This document shows positions 1 to 5,375 of a DNA stretch of 5,375 nt, piece by piece. The first letter of the stretch is position 1, and the number at the start of each line of letters is the position of its first letter. A program made the translations under genes and the position numbers. The stretch is taken from positions 1-5,375 of the forward strand of contig JBDRGX010000103.1 of assembly GCA_043817485.1 (NCBI GenBank). Direction: 5' to 3'. The notes under the pieces were generated by a model, which saw nothing but the letters and a program-made list of their open reading frames with translations, was not told the origin of the DNA and made no database searches. The DNA is from JBDRGX01 sp043817485 [NCBI: bacterium]. Its GTDB lineage: Bacteria; JBDRGX01.

Positions 1-163
1 AAATTTCTATTTTAAAATTGTTAATTTTACTAAATATGAAAATATTAAATTTTGTTTATTTTTTAAAAAAATCTCCTGAAAAATTAAATAAATTTCCTGT
101 TTTTTTTATCATATTCTTTCATATTATTTTTGACAATACCTGTTTTAAACCTACAATAATACC

Positions 164-184
164 ACCCCCTTCGGGGTTTTTATA
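164..184 (+). terminator. intrinsic-terminator-like hairpin
   Basis: On the plus strand the arms ACCCC and GGGGT (164-168 and 173-177) close over a CTTC loop, and a T-rich tract runs from 177 to about 196. This is the shape of a rho-independent terminator for rightward transcription. It would suit a plus-strand gene ending left of the window, but no such gene is visible. The stem is only 5 bp, four of them G-C. On the minus strand the stem is not followed by a T-run, so it is unlikely to serve the ftsK operon. It could also be a chance hairpin in a repeat. Confidence 0.45.
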
Positions 185-247
185 CTTTTTTTTCTGTCAT
201 TTCGAATGCAGAGACTGTGTCGCAATTAACAAATAGCAACAATATTA

Positions 248-261
248 TACCATATATGGTA
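248..261. repeat. perfect 14-bp palindrome
   Basis: TACCATATATGGTA is a perfect palindrome inside the 212-662 element. Dyads of this size can be operators or recombinase sites, but nothing here places it next to a promoter or gene, and palindromes are common in AT-rich repeats. No function is proposed. Confidence 0.3.
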
Positions 262-276
262 CCTGTTGATGAAATT

Positions 277-300
277 AGCATAATATGTTATATGCTTTTT
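277..300 (+). terminator. weak AT-rich hairpin followed by T-run
   Basis: AGCATA (277-282) pairs with TATGCT (291-296) across an 8-nt loop and is followed by more T residues up to 300. The geometry resembles a weak rightward terminator, but the stem is AT-rich and short. It lies inside the repeat element and no gene needs it, so it may only be a structural part of the element. Confidence 0.2.
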
Positions 301-377
301 GTACTAAATTCCTATTCCGTAACAGTCTGACTGTCCTGGTTATTCCTTGCAAAAGTCTATAAACTCCCTATCTTTCT

Positions 378-429
378 TAATTCCCCCTTAAAAAAGGGGG
401 ACACAACCCCCTTTTTTAAGGGGGAATTA
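378..429. repeat. perfect long hairpin, 23-bp arms, 6-nt loop
   Basis: The arm at 378-400 (TAATTCCCCCTT, six A, GGGGG) is repeated in perfect inverted form at 407-429 across the loop ACACAA. Each arm is itself nearly palindromic (CCCCCTT...AAGGGGG), so it can fold as one long stem or as two small ones. The sequence is markedly richer in G+C than its surroundings. Neither side has a T-run outside the stem, so it does not look like a standard terminator. It is best described as an intergenic palindromic repeat unit, probably present in other copies in the genome (inference). Confidence 0.75.
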
Positions 430-456
430 GAGAAATACAAACCCTTTTACTCGTTT

Positions 457-662
457 CAGACTGTGTCTCAATCTATTTTTTAACAAAAATTGCTCTTAAA
501 TTGCTCTTTGAAAATTTAATAAAGCATTCTGTAAGTATTGCTTTTATTCGTTCGTCTAATTTTGTTAACTTTTTTTATTGGAAAATATTATATCATTTTT
601 TTATTTATTATGCATTTTTTTTTACAGTAAAAGTAATTTAAAAATAATTGCGACACAGTCTG
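457..662. mobile_element. 206-bp MITE-like unit nested in the larger element
   Basis: The left end CAGACTGTGTCTCAAT (457-472) and the inverted right end CAGACTGTGTCGCAAT (662 back to 647) match at 15 of 16 positions. The similarity continues with a one-base gap into ATTTTT on both sides, giving imperfect ends of about 24 bp. No coding sequence lies inside. This pairing has a symmetrical CAGACTG terminus, unlike the 212-662 pairing, but I see no target duplication around it. It shares its right end with the larger element, so which pair was the original mobile unit is unresolved. Confidence 0.4.
502..516 (+). promoter_or_regulatory. boxA-like antitermination motif
   Basis: TGCTCTTTGAAAATT closely resembles the boxA element (TGCTCTTTAACA in E. 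coli) that loads NusB/NusE on rRNA leader RNA and is also found in some CRISPR leaders. A partial copy TTGCTCTTAAA precedes it (490-500). No rRNA, tRNA or CRISPR sequence follows in the window, so the match may be chance or a remnant carried inside the repeat element. Confidence 0.25.
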
Positions 663-784
663 GCAGTGAGAAATCTTTTTTTCCATTCTACAATGTAAAA
701 TCCCTTGTCGAATACTTCCCGCAATGATATCCTCTTTGTTCCTCTAAATGACAATCATTTTTCTTTGCTAATTTATAAAAAAAA

Positions 785-2947
785 TTATATATCGTCTAAT
801 CCTTTTTCAGTAAAAAGGTAATCTTTTTCTACTAAAACTTCTCTTTGTTTACTTGCATTTTGAGCACTTACAATTCCGTTTTGTTCCATTTCATCAATTA
901 ATTTGGCTGCTCTTGCATATCCTAATCCCAATTTTCTTTGAAGCCAAGTAACAGAAGCTTCTTTATTTTCAACTACTAATTTTACTGCTTCATCATAAAG
1001 TATATCTTTTGTTTTAGATTTTATTTCAATTAATTTATTTACTTCTTCTTCTTGCCATAAATATTGAGGAGTTTTTATTTGTTTTAAATGATGAACTATT
1101 TTTTTAACTTCTTCTTCAGAAACAAAAGTTCCTTGTGCTCGTGTTGGTTTCATTGATCCAACTGGAGAATAAAGCATATCTCCAGCTCCTAATAAAGTTT
1201 CTGCTCCATTCATATCTAATATAGTTCGTGAATCTATTTGTGAGGAAACTGCAAAAGAAATTCGTGATGGAATATTTGCTTTAATTAATCCCGTAATAAC
1301 ATTAACTGAAGGTCTTTGTGTGGCTAAAACTAAATGCATACCAACACCTCTAGCCATTTGAGCCAATCGACAAATTCTTTCTTCTACTTCTTTAGGACTT
1401 GTAATCATAAGGTCTGCTAATTCGTCAATAACTATTACAATATAAGGAAGAAATGAATTTTCTTCATTTTTTTGAATATTTTTATTATAACTTTCTATAT
1501 TTCTTACTCCTTGTTCTGCTAATAATTTATATCTGTTTTCCATTTCTATTACACAAAATTCTAATATTTTTGCTGCTTTTTTACTATCTTTTACTACAGG
1601 AAATAATAAATGAGGAATGTCATCGTATAAAGAAAGTTCAACTCTTTTAGGATCTATCATTACAAATTTTACTTCGTCTGGTGTTGCTTTAAATAAGGTA
1701 CTAAGAATAATTGAATTGATACAAACACTTTTTCCAGCACCAGTAGCACCAGCAATTAAAAGATGAGGTGCTTTTTTTAAATCCATAACTATAGCAGTTC
1801 CAGCAATATCTTTTCCTAATGTAACAGTTAAACAAGAAGAACTATTTTGAAAACTATCACTTGTAAGAATTTCTTTTAAAAATACTATATCTTTTTTTTT
1901 ATTAGGAATTTCAATTCCAATTACTGATTTTCCAGGGACAGGTGCTTCTATTCTTACATGAGGAGCTGCAAAAGCTAATGCAATATCATTATCTAATGCA
2001 GTTATTTTATTAACTTTAATGCCAGATGCTAATTGAATTTCATAACGAGTAACTACTGGGCCTCTATTTACTGCTTCTATTCGAGTTTCAAGCCCAAAAT
2101 TTCTAAAAGTTTCTACTAAAAGTTTAGAATTATTTAATAATTCTTCTTCTGTTTCTCCTGGGTATAATTTAGGATTTGTTAAAAGAGATAAAGAAGGAAA
2201 AATAAAATCTTTTTTGTTATTTGAAAACAAATTTTCTTCTATTTCTTTTTTAATTTTATTTTTTTCAGTTTTATTGTTATTAATAATTTTTATATTTGGT
2301 TGTATTTGTTCAATTTGATGATTATTAGTTTTTATTATTGGTGGGATAAAAGAATCAGTTTTTGGTTTTTTTTCTTTTTGAGAAATTAATTTTGAAAAAA
2401 TATTTTTAAATTTATTTAAGTTTGTAAAAAAAGTTGAAAAAAGAAATTTAGTAGATAATAAAAAGGACAAAATAAAAAGTAAAGAAATTACAATATAACT
2501 GCCTATTTTGCCAAAAAAATTCCACCAAAAATTTTGTATTAACCAATTACCTAAATAGCCACCTTGAATAAGTCTATTCCATTGATTTTCACTATTTCCA
2601 AATAAAGTTAATAAAGAAGATAAAATAATAGTAAATAAAGAAATACCAATTATTTTGAAAAGTAATTTTTCTCCTTTAATTTTATAAAAACCTAACCATA
2701 TAAAAATAAATGGAATAATAAAAGAAGTATATCCAAAACAAAATCTTAATATAAATGCAATTCCATATCCTACAGGCCCCATTGTGTTTTTAATTGGAGA
2801 TAAATATTTTTGCAACCATTTAAAATAAGAACTTTCTAATAAAATTGTTTGTGGAAATATTAAAGAAAAAAATAAACTAAATAAAAAAAGTATAGAGATC
2901 CCAAAAATCAAAAAAGATATTATTTCATTTTTTCTTTTTTCATCCAT
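785..2947 (-). CDS. ftsK: DNA translocase FtsK/SpoIIIE
   Basis: ATP-driven DNA pump anchored at the division septum; the family moves the chromosome terminus out of the closing septum and, through its C-terminal domain, activates XerC/D dimer resolution. The 720-aa protein has a membrane domain (hydrophobic segments near residues 10-32, 61-90, 98-116 and 148-170), a short Asn/Lys-rich linker (about 176-250), then the RecA-like motor: Walker A GATGAGKS at 400-407, IDPKR at 431-435, Walker B ending in D508-E509 and ATQRPS at 542-547. Residues about 650-710 form the winged-helix gamma domain that reads orienting DNA motifs. It is close to SpoIIIE in size and far shorter than E. coli FtsK, because the linker is short. 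The ATG start follows an AAAGG site. It is the last gene of the leftward operon, 12 nt after the hydrolase stop. All motifs are intact. Confidence 0.97.
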   Translation of the reverse strand: MDEKRKNEIISFLIFGISILFLFSLFFSLIFPQTILLESSYFKWLQKYLSPIKNTMGPVGYGIAFILRFCFGYTSFIIPFIFIWLGFYKIKGEKLLFKIIGISLFTIILSSLLTLFGNSENQWNRLIQGGYLGNWLIQNFWWNFFGKIGSYIVISLLFILSFLLSTKFLFSTFFTNLNKFKNIFSKLISQKEKKPKTDSFIPPIIKTNNHQIEQIQPNIKIINNNKTEKNKIKKEIEENLFSNNKKDFIFPSLSLLTNPKLYPGETEEELLNNSKLLVETFRNFGLETRIEAVNRGPVVTRYEIQLASGIKVNKITALDNDIALAFAAPHVRIEAPVPGKSVIGIEIPNKKKDIVFLKEILTSDSFQNSSSCLTVTLGKDIAGTAIVMDLKKAPHLLIAGATGAGKSVCINSIILSTLFKATPDEVKFVMIDPKRVELSLYDDIPHLLFPVVKDSKKAAKILEFCVIEMENRYKLLAEQGVRNIESYNKNIQKNEENSFLPYIVIVIDELADLMITSPKEVEERICRLAQMARGVGMHLVLATQRPSVNVITGLIKANIPSRISFAVSSQIDSRTILDMNGAETLLGAGDMLYSPVGSMKPTRAQGTFVSEEEVKKIVHHLKQIKTPQYLWQEEEVNKLIEIKSKTKDILYDEAVKLVVENKEASVTWLQRKLGLGYARAAKLIDEMEQNGIVSAQNASKQREVLVEKDYLFTEKGLDDI

Positions 2948-2956
2948 AAATAAGTA

Positions 2957-2961
2957 CCTTT
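2957..2961 (-). promoter_or_regulatory. ftsK ribosome binding site overlapping the upstream stop
   Basis: The minus strand reads AAAGG, then 9 nt, then the ftsK ATG. The site overlaps the TAA stop (2960-2962) of the preceding hydrolase frame. This arrangement is typical of translationally coupled genes and supports the chosen ftsK start. Confidence 0.6.
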
Positions 2962-3774
2962 AAATATTTTTAAAATAGATTTCTTTTCTTCTATCTTTAA
3001 ATAAATCATTTAATTTATTGATTTTTTTATTTTGTGCTAAAATTGAGTTAATAGTTACAATTTTTACTTGTTCTTTATTTTTGCTTGCTTTTGCCAAAAT
3101 ATTTCCTTGAAAATCAGTTATTTGGCTTAATCCTGTAAAAGTATTTTTTTTTGCCATTCCTTTTTTCTATTCCAATTCTATTTAGCAGTAATAGTAAAAA
3201 TATGATTTTCAATAGAACGAGTAATCATTGCTTTTTGACAAAAAGGTAAAACTAAATTAGCTGGATGGCATATTATTTGTGCTCCTTTTAAAGCCAAAGT
3301 TCTTGCTACTTCTGGAAAAAACCAATCAAAACAAATCATTATTCCTATTTTAGCAAATTTTAAATCATAAACTTTTAAAGGAGTATTTCCAGAAGAAAAC
3401 CATTTTTTTTCTTCATAAAAAAGATGTGCTTTTCTATAAGTACCTATATATCCTTTTGGTCCAACTAAAATTGCTGAATTAAACAAACAACTTTTATTTT
3501 TTTCTACTAATCCTGCAACAAAATAACAATTTTTTTCTTGAGAAAGTTTAATTAAAGAAGATGTAGTAAAACCATTTGGTATTTCTTCTGATAATTTATT
3601 TACTTCTTTTTGAGAACAAAAAGTATATCCCGTATTAAATAATTCTGGTAAAACAAATAAATTAGCTTCTTTTTTTTTAAGTAATTTTTTTACTGTTTCA
3701 ATGTTTTTTTCTTTGTTTCCAAATTTTGGATTAAATTGACAAAAACCTATTTTAATAGAATTTATTTTTTTCAT
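2960..3774 (-). pseudogene. nitrilase-superfamily C-N hydrolase, two frameshifts
   Basis: Cytoplasmic amidase-type enzyme of the carbon-nitrogen hydrolase (nitrilase) superfamily, which uses a Glu-Lys-Cys triad to cleave amide or nitrile bonds. The first frame (3774 down to 3178, 198 codons) carries the whole triad: E44 in VLPELF, K115 in YRKAHLF and C148 in ICFDWFFPE. It stops at TAG just after TITAK. The next frame reads NRIGIEKRNGKK, the expected family continuation, and a third frame (ending at 2960) reads NTFTGLSQITDFQGNILAKA through NDLFKDRR, the typical C-terminus. One extra base within the AAA at 3181-3183 and one extra A in the nine-A run at 3144-3152 explain both shifts. The repaired protein would be about 270 aa, the usual family length. 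The in-frame ATG at 3157 has poor start context, so the small downstream frame is not a separate gene. Substrate is unknown. It could be a young pseudogene, a gene rescued by slippage, or an assembly error. Confidence 0.88.
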
Positions 3775-3804
3775 TTTTATCAGATATTTATTATTAAGAA
3801 ATGG

Positions 3805-5004
3805 TTAATGAGTTTTTTTGAAAGTTTGTAATAATTTATTTTTCCATTGATTAAAATCTGCTAAATATTTTTTTTCTATAGGTGAAGTATTTGGAAGATT
3901 AGTTGTTATTGGATTAATTGGTTTTCCTCCTTTAATCATTCTAAAATCTGAATGAGGGCCTGTTGCTAATCCAGTGCTACCAACATAACCTATTACTTGT
4001 CCTTGATCTACATATTTTCCATTACGAATTCCTTTTCCATATTTAGAAAGATGTCCATAAGTAGTAATAATATTATTTTTATGTTTTATTTTTATAAAAT
4101 TACCATATCCTTTCATCCAACCAGAATAAATAATTATTCCATCTGCTATTGTTTTAATTGGAGTTCCAGAAGGTGCTGAATAATCAATACCTAAATGAGG
4201 TCTAAAAATTTTTAAAATAGGATGAAATCGTTTTTTAGAGTAATTAGAAGATATTCTTGTAAATTTAAGAGGAGATTTTAAAAATGCTTTTTTTAGAGAT
4301 TTTCCTTCTAATGTATAATAATCAGATTTTCCTTGAGGATTTTTATAATAAATTACTTTGAAATGTTTTTTTTCTCCTTTATATTCTGCCATTAAAATTT
4401 TACCATATTCAATAAATTTTCCTTCTCCGTATTTTTTTTCAAGTAAAATTTGGAAACTATCTCCGGGGAATATATCTGTATAAAAATCTATGTCCCATGA
4501 AAATATATTAGCAAAATCTAAAACAAGTGTATCTGTTTCTCCAATATTTGTAAGAGCACGAAATAAAGAATCGCCTTGATTTATTTTTACAATAATTTTA
4601 TCAATACTTGTTTTTAAAGGAATAACTTTTTTTTGTGGAATTAAAATATTGTTTTTATTTCTTTTAACAAGATAAGTTTCTAATGGAGGTTTGTAATAAA
4701 CAAATTTTTGAACAATGTTTTTAGAATCAATAGATAAAACATAGTTATCTCCAATAGAAATAGAATTAAAATCAAATAATGGTTTTAAAGTATCAAGTAT
4801 TTCTGCAATTTGCTGAGAATTAAGTCCTTGTTTGCAAAAAGAATCAAAAAGAGTTTCATTGCAAGATATTGATTTTCTAATTTTTGTTTGGCGAGAAATT
4901 TTTTTAAGAGAAATTTGTTTTGAAGCAGAATAGGAATATCTATAAGAAATAATAGTAATTAGAATTGTTAATAAAAATAAATATACAAGTAATATTTTTC
5001 TCAA
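3805..5004 (-). CDS. membrane-anchored M23 (LytM-type) peptidoglycan metallopeptidase
   Basis: Probable cell-wall endopeptidase, or regulator of wall hydrolases, acting outside the inner membrane. From the preferred TTG start (399 aa) the protein begins RKILLVYLFLLTILITII, a signal peptide or membrane anchor. A middle region follows (about 50-250) with two GD-type segments (IGDNY, GDSLFRAL) like those before the catalytic domain in MepM-type proteins, then the M23 domain (about 255-370). It keeps the zinc motif HLGID (H270, D274) and the catalytic His of TYGHLS (H318). The usual H-x-H is GPHSD (H351, D353), so the third zinc ligand would be Asp; I recall Asp here in other diderm homologues (unchecked), so it is not proof of inactivity. 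The TTG start lies 6 nt after AAAGGA; a GTG at 5037 would add 11 residues (FDCDWYKGNI) that spoil the signal peptide. It is first in the operon, 30 nt before the hydrolase. Confidence 0.93.
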   Translation of the reverse strand: MRKILLVYLFLLTILITIISYRYSYSASKQISLKKISRQTKIRKSISCNETLFDSFCKQGLNSQQIAEILDTLKPLFDFNSISIGDNYVLSIDSKNIVQKFVYYKPPLETYLVKRNKNNILIPQKKVIPLKTSIDKIIVKINQGDSLFRALTNIGETDTLVLDFANIFSWDIDFYTDIFPGDSFQILLEKKYGEGKFIEYGKILMAEYKGEKKHFKVIYYKNPQGKSDYYTLEGKSLKKAFLKSPLKFTRISSNYSKKRFHPILKIFRPHLGIDYSAPSGTPIKTIADGIIIYSGWMKGYGNFIKIKHKNNIITTYGHLSKYGKGIRNGKYVDQGQVIGYVGSTGLATGPHSDFRMIKGGKPINPITTNLPNTSPIEKKYLADFNQWKNKLLQTFKKTH

Positions 5005-5010
5005 TATATT

Positions 5011-5016
5011 TCCTTT
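5011..5016 (-). promoter_or_regulatory. ribosome binding site deciding the TTG start
   Basis: The minus strand reads AAAGGA followed by 6 nt and TTG. No comparable site precedes the GTG at 5035-5037. This favours the shorter protein, whose N-terminus is then a textbook signal or anchor sequence. Confidence 0.65.
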
Positions 5017-5070
5017 ATACCAGTCGCAATCAAACACTAACTGTGTTGACTTTGTCGTCGGCTTTTTATG

Positions 5071-5108
5071 TCCCCTGCTGGCGGGGGTGTCCGTTAGGAC
5101 GGGGGTGG
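5071..5108. repeat. GC-rich palindromic (REP-like) repeat
   Basis: This 38-nt stretch has 28 G or C bases in a region otherwise around one quarter G+C. It can form two adjacent hairpins, CCCC-TGCTGGC-GGGG (5072-5086) and GTCC-GTTA-GGAC (5089-5100), followed by GGGGGTGG. The style (CCCC..GCTGGCGGGGG..) is that of interspersed palindromic repeats rather than coding DNA or a known riboswitch. It lies 67 nt upstream of the peptidase start and would be transcribed in the leader. Confidence 0.6.
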
Positions 5109-5236
5109 AAATTCTTTAATACCGCGTGTCCACACAGGCATCATTGCCTTCTTCTATCTGGCTTATTATCATTTTAATTGCAATTTGGTATTATTTTTGT
5201 AATTATTTAAAAAAATTGTAAAAAAGTGAAAATAAC

Positions 5237-5265
5237 ATTATCAATTGACTATAATATTATGACAA
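5237..5265 (-). promoter_or_regulatory. candidate sigma70-type promoter of the operon
   Basis: On the minus strand TTGTCA (5260-5265) is separated by exactly 17 nt from GATAAT (5237-5242), each one or two bases from consensus. It points toward the peptidase gene, with a leader of about 225 nt. In DNA this AT-rich, promoter-like pairs arise by chance, so the call is tentative. A competing rightward TTGACT at 5245-5250 lacks a good partner. Confidence 0.4.
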
Positions 5266-5313
5266 AAATTAATTTATGAAATCAAAAAAGTCAAGTATTT
5301 TTTTAAATATGTG

Positions 5314-5360
5314 ATTACTAAATCAAAATGTTAACGATAATTACTAAATAGAAATGTTAA
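5314..5360. repeat. two 21-bp direct repeats, possible insertion-sequence end
   Basis: ATTACTAAATCAAAATGTTAA (5314-5334) with two changes recurs at 5340-5360, giving a 26-bp period. Tandem copies of a transposase-binding site just inside a TG terminus (TGTGATTA begins at 5310) are characteristic of IS21-type and related elements. The element itself would lie to the right, outside the window. The alternative is a simple local duplication or regulator-binding iterons. Confidence 0.45.
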
Positions 5361-5375
5361 TTTTTTGTAAAAGAA

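Larger units (their letters stand above)
212..662. mobile_element. MITE-like or decayed insertion element with 17-bp inverted ends
   Basis: AGACTGTGTCGCAATTA at 212-228 is perfectly inverted at 645-661. GCAG lies immediately outside both ends (208-211 and 663-666), which could be a 4-bp target duplication, although the right end carries one extra G at 662. No transposase or other reading frame is present between the ends, so this would be a non-autonomous element or a remnant. Internal copies of the terminal motif at 457-474 (same sense as the left end) and a partial one at 321-331 (AACAGTCTGAC) suggest several insertions or rearrangements rather than a single clean element. The transposon family cannot be assigned. 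Confidence 0.5.
195..753. repeat. interspersed repeat with 8-bp inverted ends, split by an insertion
   Basis: The left end TGTCATTT (195-202) is exactly complementary to AAATGACA (746-753). Joining the left part (195-211) directly to the right part after 666 gives a continuous motif, TCGAATGCAGTGAGAAA, of the type I associate with short interspersed repeats scattered in many bacterial genomes (recollection, not checked). The right part, 663-753, would be the remainder of that unit. The unit would be roughly 100 bp without the insertion. That this is one interrupted repeat is an inference from the ends and the shared GCAG at the junctions. Confidence 0.45.
1..784. other. gene-free spacer downstream of ftsK, rich in nested repeats
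   Basis: No open reading frame here looks like a gene. The longest (18-236, plus strand) translates to a low-complexity string rich in Phe, Ile and Lys, has no recognisable domain and runs through a terminator-like hairpin and a repeat boundary. Positions 1-150 are almost pure A+T with nothing recognisable apart from a sequence resembling the direct repeats at the other end of the window. From about 160 to 755 the spacer is built of hairpins and inverted repeats, listed separately. No convincing intrinsic terminator for the leftward operon follows the ftsK stop: the minus strand has a T-run directly at the stop codon but no GC-rich stem before it. Confidence 0.7.
5005..5375. other. operon leader and gene-free right spacer
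   Basis: No gene is supported here. The rightward frame 4965-5177 merely reads through the start of the peptidase and a GC-rich repeat. From the operon outward the spacer holds a GC-rich repeat (about 5071-5108), small hairpins (GTGT-cc-ACAC at 5126-5135 and AGGCA-tcat-TGCCT at 5136-5149), about 70 nt of plain A+T, a candidate leftward promoter and a pair of direct repeats at the window edge. If the promoter is real, the leader RNA is over 200 nt and includes all the hairpins. Confidence 0.6.

Noticed and set aside
141-163. CRISPR-repeat-like string GTTTTAAACCTACAATAA
   Set aside because: Only a single copy, with no regularly spaced repetition anywhere in the window.
18-236. Rightward 72-aa reading frame
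   Set aside because: Low-complexity Phe/Ile/Lys-rich product that runs over a terminator-like hairpin and into a repeat end, with no domain or start context.
746-760. AAATGA-CAA-TCATTT hairpin as the ftsK operon terminator
   Set aside because: The stem is short and AT-rich, and on the minus strand it is followed by AGAGG, not a T-run.
2960-3157. Separate 65-aa protein gene
   Set aside because: Its sequence is the conserved C-terminal part of the upstream nitrilase-family gene, and the ATG lies directly against GGA without proper spacing.
5023-5030. GTCGCAAT near the peptidase start, shared with the element ends at 212-228
   Set aside because: Only 8 bp match and the flanking bases differ, so chance is the simpler explanation.
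5005-5037. GTG at 5037 as start of the M23 gene
   Set aside because: It adds FDCDWYKGNI before the signal peptide and has no ribosome binding site, whereas TTG at 5004 has AAAGGA at ideal spacing.
4965-5177. Rightward 70-aa reading frame
   Set aside because: Antisense to the peptidase N-terminus and then through the GC-rich repeat; no homology and no ribosome binding site.

Overview
This is a very AT-rich bacterial window (by eye roughly a quarter G+C in the genes, lower in some spacers). One leftward (minus-strand) gene block is flanked by gene-free DNA full of small repeats. Reading in the direction of transcription, from right to left, the block is a membrane-anchored M23 (LytM-type) peptidoglycan metallopeptidase (3805-5004), a carbon-nitrogen hydrolase of the nitrilase superfamily broken by two frameshifts (2960-3774), and a full-length FtsK/SpoIIIE DNA translocase (785-2947). 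The spacers are 30 nt and 12 nt and no promoter is evident inside, so I read it as one operon with a possible promoter near 5237-5265.

The organism cannot be named from this window. The M23 protein is an envelope peptidase, but its ligand motif is H-x-D instead of H-x-H. Together with the short FtsK (720 aa) and the style of the interspersed repeats, this would fit an AT-rich Desulfobacterota/Thermodesulfobacteria-like or related diderm lineage. That is an inference with low confidence. The extreme AT bias and homopolymer-associated frameshifts would also fit a genome under reductive drift, or indel errors in the assembly.

Left spacer (1-784): no credible gene. It holds a plus-strand terminator-like hairpin (164-184) and what looks like a nested insertion. 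A repeat with 8-bp ends TGTCATTT/AAATGACA (195-753) is split by a 451-bp block (212-662) bounded by 17-bp inverted repeats AGACTGTGTCGCAATTA. Inside that block lie a smaller MITE-like unit (457-662), a perfect 23-bp-arm hairpin (378-429) and a boxA-like motif (502-516).

Right spacer (5005-5375): it serves as the leader of the operon. It contains a strikingly GC-rich repeat (about 5071-5108), small hairpins, a candidate sigma70-type promoter and, at the edge, two 21-bp direct repeats that may be the end of an insertion sequence lying outside the window.

Functionally, the two intact genes fit cell division: FtsK pumps and segregates chromosome termini at the septum, and the M23 protein probably cuts or regulates the cutting of peptidoglycan. 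The hydrolase has no obvious link to division and its substrate cannot be deduced. I found no CRISPR array, tRNA, rRNA or clearly novel multi-gene system. The observations most worth checking are the doubly frameshifted hydrolase and the nested repeat structure.
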